A DNA stretch of 11,283 nucleotides from Echinostoma caproni. Taxonomy: Eukaryota; Platyhelminthes; Trematoda; Plagiorchiida; Echinostomatidae. The position numbers and the translations under genes were made by a program. The notes beneath the pieces were generated by a model. The model searched no databases. It saw only the letters and a program-made list of their open reading frames with translations, and was not told the origin of the DNA. Shown one piece after another: positions 9,601 through 11,283 of the stretch (position 1 is its first letter; every line of letters begins with the position of its first letter). Location: contig UZAN01050045.1 of NCBI GenBank assembly GCA_900618425.1, positions 4,491 through 15,773 of the forward strand, written 5' to 3'.

Positions 9601-10126
9601 TTCATTTTCGTAAATTCGAACCCGAATGTGCTTTTTAAGATACACTGGTGTGTGATCACTCTTTATAACCGGCAACGTAACCCACATAACTTGAAGTGAT
9701 GAAGTATACAAGACAGTAAGATGGGAGTAGCATTGAACAAAATGACGGTAAAATCGGTTCACGGCCAAAATGCAAATGTTTCAACACCCGCCAAAGTGAT
9801 ATCCTCAGTTTAAACAGTGAATGTTTGGATTGGTATCCTCAGTGTTCTCGCAACCTGTGACATTGGATCTATCACCTGGACTGGTGATGAAACGTTTGCG
9901 GACCGATCGCTTAGGTCGGAAAATAGGCGACACTGAAGCAAATCAGTCCAAGTGACACGATGAGCAATTTTAGCATTATTTCCCGTGATGAATGTGGCAC
10001 GTTGTAGAGACAAGGGAAAGTATGGAAGCTTTCAAATACTTACCTGTTGGCAAGACCGGTTTCGTAAAACGTGTTAAATACCTGAGTAACTAAACTTTGT
10101 TCCAAAGTTCGCACTGCACCCGGATC
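287..10126 (-). CDS. SMG8: SMG8 nonsense-mediated mRNA decay factor, internal part of a multi-exon gene (overall entry)
   Basis: The coding segments, in transcription order, are 10126-10044, 5868-5460, 3698-3339, 1170-822 and 634-287, with a possible earlier one at 10979-10815. The spliced frame is collinear with about residues 300-650 of vertebrate SMG8. Landmarks are a PANQ...PG motif, an ELPT.KSW motif, KSDLP.HY, LARGPA, CNCGR, DPFD and a CC pair. Known for the family: SMG8 and SMG9 form a GTPase-like heterodimer that binds the PI3K-like kinase SMG1 and keeps its phosphorylation of UPF1 in check during NMD in the cytoplasm. The splice phases are 2, 0, 0 and 1 at the four internal junctions, and all of them fit. 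The N-terminal G-like domain and the C-terminal half are outside the window. Introns range from 187 bp to 4.2 kb. The identity rests on remembered family sequence but is strong because independent motifs occur in the right order. Confidence 0.92.
635..821 (-). other. Short SMG8 intron (187 bp)
   Basis: Bounded by donor CTG|GTAAGA and acceptor CCCATAG|G. It is by far the shortest intron in the window and sits inside the lineage-specific protein insertion. It contains no recognisable repeat. Confidence 0.8.
822..1170 (-). CDS. SMG8: SMG8 exon with the LARGPA motif and start of a lineage-specific insertion
   Basis: The 349-bp exon follows acceptor CATCTACAG and ends at CATCTG|GTAAGA in phase 1. 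It opens VVSAFNVFLSLARGPAVF, which directly continues YHLVK of the previous exon and matches the family's VYSQHARGPAF. It then has QLSQRLAHIYLAGR and CQYEMHRVP, where the family has a Cys/His-containing stretch ending CVHKFHSLP. The last 60 or so residues have no obvious vertebrate counterpart and include a run of four histidines (HHHH). An open frame continues past the donor to a stop at 754, but joining at 822 restores phase with the next exon, so read-through is less likely. Confidence 0.9.
2195..2282 (+). repeat. 88-bp direct repeat, left copy
   Basis: Identical base for base to 2636-2723 (offset 441). The next base, 2283, is N. The sequences flanking the two copies differ immediately on the left (A versus T). 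Confidence 0.95.
2283..2283. other. Ambiguous base N, probable scaffold join or low-quality base
   Basis: The only non-ACGT symbol in the window. It lies exactly at the end of the 88-bp direct repeat, which suggests a contig junction rather than a random unread base. Confidence 0.7.
2328..2640 (+). repeat. Dispersed repeat family, copy A
   Basis: Shares GGTTTGGAATCA (2392-2403), GGCAGTGAGTAGGGCTT and CAGAGGCTATT-like strings in the same order with copy B. It shares TATAGGAGCATT (2557-2568) with copy C in reverse. There is no coding potential. It is perhaps the 3' region of a LINE or a SINE, which is inference. Confidence 0.65.
2636..2723 (+). repeat. 88-bp direct repeat, right copy
   Basis: Exact partner of 2195-2282. 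It continues into CTTTTCGAAATC, whereas the left copy runs into N and then CGGGGTC. Confidence 0.95.
3220..3372 (+). repeat. 153-bp inverted duplication, internal copy
   Basis: Exact reverse complement of 11131-11283. It includes the last 34 bp of the KSDLPIHY exon of SMG8, its GT donor and 119 bp of intron. Confidence 0.97.
3339..3698 (-). CDS. SMG8: SMG8 exon with the KSDLPIHY motif
   Basis: The 360-bp exon (120 codons, phase 0 at both ends) starts after TTCTCTTTTCACATTCAG and ends at GTCAAG|GTGCGT. Its first residues ACYKLYTSL join the preceding WFM to reproduce the family pattern W-I-x-A-A-x-K-L-Y. The middle is Ser/Pro/Asp-rich and poorly conserved, with VLDTETDSN perhaps matching the family's LDIDTKFSEN. 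The end, CRAALSAAEAHYKSDLPIHY, closely matches the family's CQKALPMAHSAYQSNLPHNY. The final 34 bases of the exon and its donor are also present, inverted and exact, at 11131-11164. Confidence 0.92.
4300..4380 (+). repeat. tRNA-like element closed by a 14-bp stem
   Basis: GGGCGGTGGTGGTG (4300-4313) pairs with CACCACCACTGCCC (4367-4380), 13 Watson-Crick pairs plus one G-U. The interior has an A-box-like GGTGAACAAGCGGTAAAGG and a B-box GTTCGAATCC (4358-4367) inside a T-arm-like GTGTG-TTCGAAT-CCCAC. Overall length (81 nt) and order resemble a class II (Leu/Ser) tRNA. The closing stem is too long by several pairs, and no clear anticodon arm is seen. It is probably a tRNA-derived SINE or pseudo-tRNA. 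Confidence 0.55.
4540..4760 (+). repeat. Dispersed repeat family, copy B
   Basis: Same orientation and order of blocks as copy A: CACTGCC, GTGTGG..CGTACGC, GGTTTGGAATCA (4597-4608), GGCAGTGAGCAGGGCTTTCTC and AGAAGCTATT. It diverges and stops after the last block. The open frame at 4672-4872 crosses this repeat and is not a gene. Confidence 0.6.
5331..5361 (-). repeat. A-box-like tRNA-derived fragment
   Basis: On the minus strand, TAGCTCAGCTAGTAGAGCG has a perfect D-stem (GCTC...GAGC) and matches a pol III A-box. No anticodon stem, B-box or acceptor follows, so it is at most a fragment of a tRNA-derived repeat. Confidence 0.35.
5460..5868 (-). CDS. SMG8: SMG8 exon carrying the PANQ and ELPT motifs
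   Basis: This 409-bp exon follows the acceptor AATTTTTTCAG and ends at donor TTTATG|GTTAGT. It contributes one base to a split Ser codon and then 136 codons in phase 0. The peptide opens TPANQLFILPG (family VPANQAFVYIVPG). It continues through a less conserved stretch with acidic residues, then a segment like the family's LREFLWQHVELVL (here FKAFLHLHVTSMLDQV). It closes with FGPAPVAYELPTCKSWFM, where the family has HFELPTYQKWI. No frame interruptions are seen. Residues after the stop-free exon run into intron on the low-coordinate side. Confidence 0.92.
6125..6210 (+). repeat. Inverted repeat pair, left member
   Basis: Similar to the reverse complement of 7110-7183, with the 18-bp core ACAGCTGTTTCGATCTGG (6152-6169) identical. 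Before the core both copies have TGAGCTGAAA..CTA, and after it a TGG-rich stretch and AATCCA. Confidence 0.7.
6421..6492 (+). repeat. tRNA-derived (SINE-like) repeat
   Basis: The A-box-like GTAGTTGAGTGGGTAGTA is followed 35 bp later by the B-box GGGTTCGATCC. A GTCCC/GGGAC stem (6468-6472 with 6488-6492) brackets the B-box. There is no acceptor pairing and no clear anticodon arm. The minus-strand open frame at 6388-6585 is a by-product of this element. Confidence 0.5.
7110..7183 (-). repeat. Inverted repeat pair, right member
   Basis: Reverse-complement partner of 6125-6210; the exact core is at 7144-7161. The distance between outer ends is about 1.06 kb. The pair could be terminal repeats of one element or two separate insertions in opposite orientation. 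Confidence 0.7.
7548..7572 (+). repeat. (TAAA)n microsatellite
   Basis: About six tandem TAAA units follow a GTGTGTG stretch. Such A-rich tails often end SINE or LINE copies, but no body is recognised upstream. Confidence 0.9.
8173..8193. repeat. Perfect 10-bp palindrome with 1-nt spacer
   Basis: TGGATGAAAC, T, GTTTCATCCA. A second small hairpin (CATCTGC-AGGGG-GCAGATG) follows at 8254-8272. Function is unknown. Confidence 0.8.
9231..9430 (-). repeat. Dispersed repeat family, copy C (opposite orientation)
   Basis: On the minus strand it reads GCATGGCTTCTCAGCTAAGG, then TATAGGAGCATT (9294-9283), then GAGTGACCA..CACAA and GAGACTCCTATCCT. This is the same order as copy A's GGCTTCCTCAGCAGAGGCTA, TATAGGAGCATT, GTGACCAGTCACAA. 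The plus-strand open frame at 9251-9463 overlaps it and is not treated as a gene. Confidence 0.6.
9871..9898 (+). repeat. Fragment related to the fold-back element
   Basis: CTGGTGATGAAACGTTTG (9881-9898) is identical to 10298-10315, and the preceding TCACCT is also shared. A partial or solo arm of the same family. Confidence 0.65.
10044..10126 (-). CDS. SMG8: SMG8 exon (helix following the G-like domain)
   Basis: This 83-bp exon begins after a good acceptor (GTTTCTTTCCAG) and ends at a consensus donor, ACAG|GTAAGT. It encodes 27 complete codons plus two bases; the AG is completed by C from the next exon to give Ser. The peptide holds RTLEQSLVTQVFNTFYETG and then LAN, matching the family segment around ALEDQIYRIF...VLTN. 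Across the splice it reads LAN-S-TPANQLF, matching the family VPANQAF motif, so the junction is confirmed by homology on both sides. A fold-back repeat lies only about 65 bp upstream of the acceptor in the intron. Confidence 0.88.
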
Positions 10127-10135
10127 CTGGAAAGA

Positions 10136-10150
10136 AACACAGTTGACAAA
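10136..10150 (+). repeat. Direct repeat, left flank of fold-back element
   Basis: It matches 10353-10367 at 14 of 15 positions and lies just upstream of the acceptor pyrimidine tract of the exon at 10126. Confidence 0.7.
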
Positions 10151-10352
10151 ATATCGAAAATCGGTTCTTGTAGCTCGGATGAACTGAATTTCATTTCGCC
10201 TGTTCGCCGACCTTGGTAATTTGTTTGCAGATGTCTCGTCACCAGCCTAGGTGACATCATCAGTGCCACTTCACAAGAACTGATGACGTCACCTCGGCTG
10301 GTGATGAAACGTTTGTAAACAAATTGCCAAGCTCTGTGAACAGACGAAATGG
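10151..10352. mobile_element. Fold-back (MITE-like) element with 73-bp arms
   Basis: Arms 10192-10264 and 10279-10351 are inverted repeats of 73 nt each, aligned without gaps with 12 mismatches (about 84% identity), around a 14-nt loop. Most mismatches are transitions. Near-identical 15-mers flank the unit (AACACAGTTGACAAA at 10136-10150 and AACACAGTTGTCAAA at 10353-10367), looking like a target-site duplication. It has no coding capacity, so it must be non-autonomous if it is mobile. Confidence 0.65.
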
Positions 10353-10367
10353 AACACAGTTGTCAAA
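10353..10367 (+). repeat. Direct repeat, right flank of fold-back element
   Basis: Partner of 10136-10150, with one A/T difference. Confidence 0.7.
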
Positions 10368-10628
10368 GGTTGCATCATCAGCAAAGATAATGCAGGTAAT
10401 GTAACAGAATATATTCTGAAAGACAGTTTATGCAATCATTCTGGGTATTATTACAATGTGTGGTGCAAGAGGCTGAACAACAAGTATAGGTATGTTTCAA
10501 AAATGCAACTGAAGGACAACTGCGTGCTGTTTCCAAAAAACCAGAACATAATTGGGCCTACTTGAACTCTAGGAATGGTAAGCACATCTAGGTTGGGTTA
10601 GGCCTCCGGAATAAGCAGTCGCGGACGA

Positions 10629-10645
10629 TCGGCGGCAGCCGCCGA
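10629..10645. repeat. GC-rich palindrome
   Basis: TCGGCGGC-A-GCCGCCGA, perfect 8-bp arms around one base. It is unusual here because the surrounding intron is A/T-rich. A further hairpin, TGGCGAG-TGTAG-CTCGCCA, is at 10720-10738. Confidence 0.8.
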
Positions 10646-10814
10646 GGATGTGACAAATTTACCTCCTGACAAGGCTTCTCCACACAAAACAAAACATATC
10701 TACGGACAGCGCTGTGACGTGGCGAGTGTAGCTCGCCAATATGGTCATTGTCCTTTGTCGAAATCTATTGTTCGGCAAGGTTTTTCAGAAGAGGCGAATT
10801 AATTAAATACTGAC

Positions 10815-10979
10815 CATGGGCTCATCTGGAACATCGCTGCTGCCTTTCAGTCTGCGTTTGGTTGCGCAAAGGCTAGAGTGCACTCTCGCACAAATTCCAC
10901 TATGGACCGGGAGGTCCAGTAGTACAACTGCCCACAACGCCAACAACGATGAACTCCTCGACTCTGATTTGTCCTCAGT
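10815..10979 (-). CDS. SMG8: Candidate upstream SMG8 exon (weakly supported)
   Basis: The minus strand is open for exactly 55 codons between a possible acceptor (AAACTAG, ending at 10980) and a donor ATG|GTCAGT (GT at 10814-10813). It ends in phase 0, as the next exon at 10126 requires. The predicted peptide has a hydrophobic stretch (LLALWAVVLLDLP) followed by KRRL. In vertebrate SMG8 a PRLLFLF stretch and KRRL lie just before the segment encoded by the next exon. Against it, the acceptor lacks a good pyrimidine tract, the PRLLF match is loose, and the opposite strand is also open from ATG at 10816 to a stop at 10980. The alternative is intronic sequence with the true exon beyond the right edge. 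Confidence 0.38.
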
Positions 10980-11130
10980 CTAGTTTCCGCACCCAGTGAT
11001 AAACGCTAAACCGTACACACACTGATGCCTCCCCAGGCTTCCCCCATCTCACCTACACCTCCTCTCTCGGATTCTTCAGACATTCGTGCTAACAGTAGCG
11101 CCCCAGATGGAAACTACCTATGTTCTCTCG

Positions 11131-11283
11131 CATTCATTACTCCAACACATACCATCTAGTCAAGGTGCGTTCTCCCTGATTTCATTGTAAGGTTTAATGC
11201 TCATTATTTATGCCGTGCCTGAGGTCGTTGTTTTTGAGCAATACCTGTTTCAGTTACTATCCGATCAATCTTGAATCACTTAA
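11131..11283 (-). repeat. 153-bp inverted duplication, copy at window end
   Basis: Identical, reversed, to 3220-3372, and it continues to the last base of the window, so its true right limit is unseen. Homology breaks abruptly at 11130/11131. It carries an exon fragment and donor on the wrong strand for the gene. Confidence 0.97.

Larger units (their letters stand above)
5869..10043 (-). other. Large SMG8 intron, 4.2 kb
   Basis: Between the LEQSLVTQ exon and the PANQ exon. It contains the inverted repeat pair 6125-6210 / 7110-7183, a tRNA-like element (6421-6492), a (TAAA)n tract (7548-7572), palindromes at 8173-8272, repeat copy C (about 9231-9430) and a fold-back fragment (9871-9898). I see nothing recognisable in 7580-8160 or 8340-9230. 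Short open frames here (8759-8956, 8919-9116, 9514-9699, 9571-9768, 9810-10013) show no family signature. Confidence 0.75.
10127..10814 (-). other. SMG8 intron upstream of the LEQSLVTQ exon
   Basis: It contains the fold-back element (10151-10352) with its flanking direct repeats, and two short GC-rich palindromes (10629-10645 and 10720-10738). The extent depends on the weaker exon call at 10815; otherwise the intron continues to the right. Confidence 0.55.

Noticed and set aside
1..11283. CRISPR array, bacterial operon or prophage
   Set aside because: No regularly spaced short repeats, no ribosome binding sites and no compact gene order; introns with GT-AG boundaries show eukaryotic nuclear DNA.

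Overview
This is eukaryotic nuclear DNA, and it reads best as one multi-exon gene on the minus strand whose large introns are packed with dispersed repeats. The gene is SMG8, the nonsense-mediated mRNA decay factor that works with SMG9 to restrain the SMG1 kinase. The long, repeat-filled introns, the tRNA-derived repeats, the fold-back elements and the sequence divergence suggest an invertebrate, and a digenean flatworm (opisthorchiid-like) is my best guess. That assignment rests on overall character only and has not been searched. No prokaryotic operon, rRNA or CRISPR array is visible.

Read from high to low coordinates, the gene has five well supported exons: 10126-10044, 5868-5460, 3698-3339, 1170-822 and 634-287. 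A weaker candidate lies upstream at 10979-10815. Every junction has AG/GT boundaries and compatible phase, and the spliced product is collinear with roughly residues 300-650 of vertebrate SMG8 (about 990 residues, from memory). The N-terminal GTPase-like part should lie beyond the right edge and the C-terminal part beyond the left edge. The worm protein carries an insertion of about 110 residues, including a His4 run, just before the conserved Cys motif CNCGR.

The introns hold several repeats. A tRNA-like element with a perfect T-arm is at 61-135. A three-copy dispersed family lies at 2328-2640 (+), 4540-4760 (+) and about 9231-9430 (-). A tRNA-like element closed by a 14-bp stem is at 4300-4380, and a third tRNA-like element is at 6421-6492. 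An inverted repeat pair brackets 6125-7183. A (TAAA)n tract is at 7548-7572. A 73-bp fold-back hairpin sits between near-identical 15-bp direct repeats at 10136-10367, beside an exon acceptor.

Two observations bear on assembly integrity. The last 153 bases (11131-11283) are an exact reverse complement of 3220-3372, including the 3' end of one SMG8 exon and its splice donor. An 88-bp exact direct repeat (2195-2282 and 2636-2723) abuts the only ambiguous base, at 2283. Each could be a scaffolding artefact or a real rearrangement.
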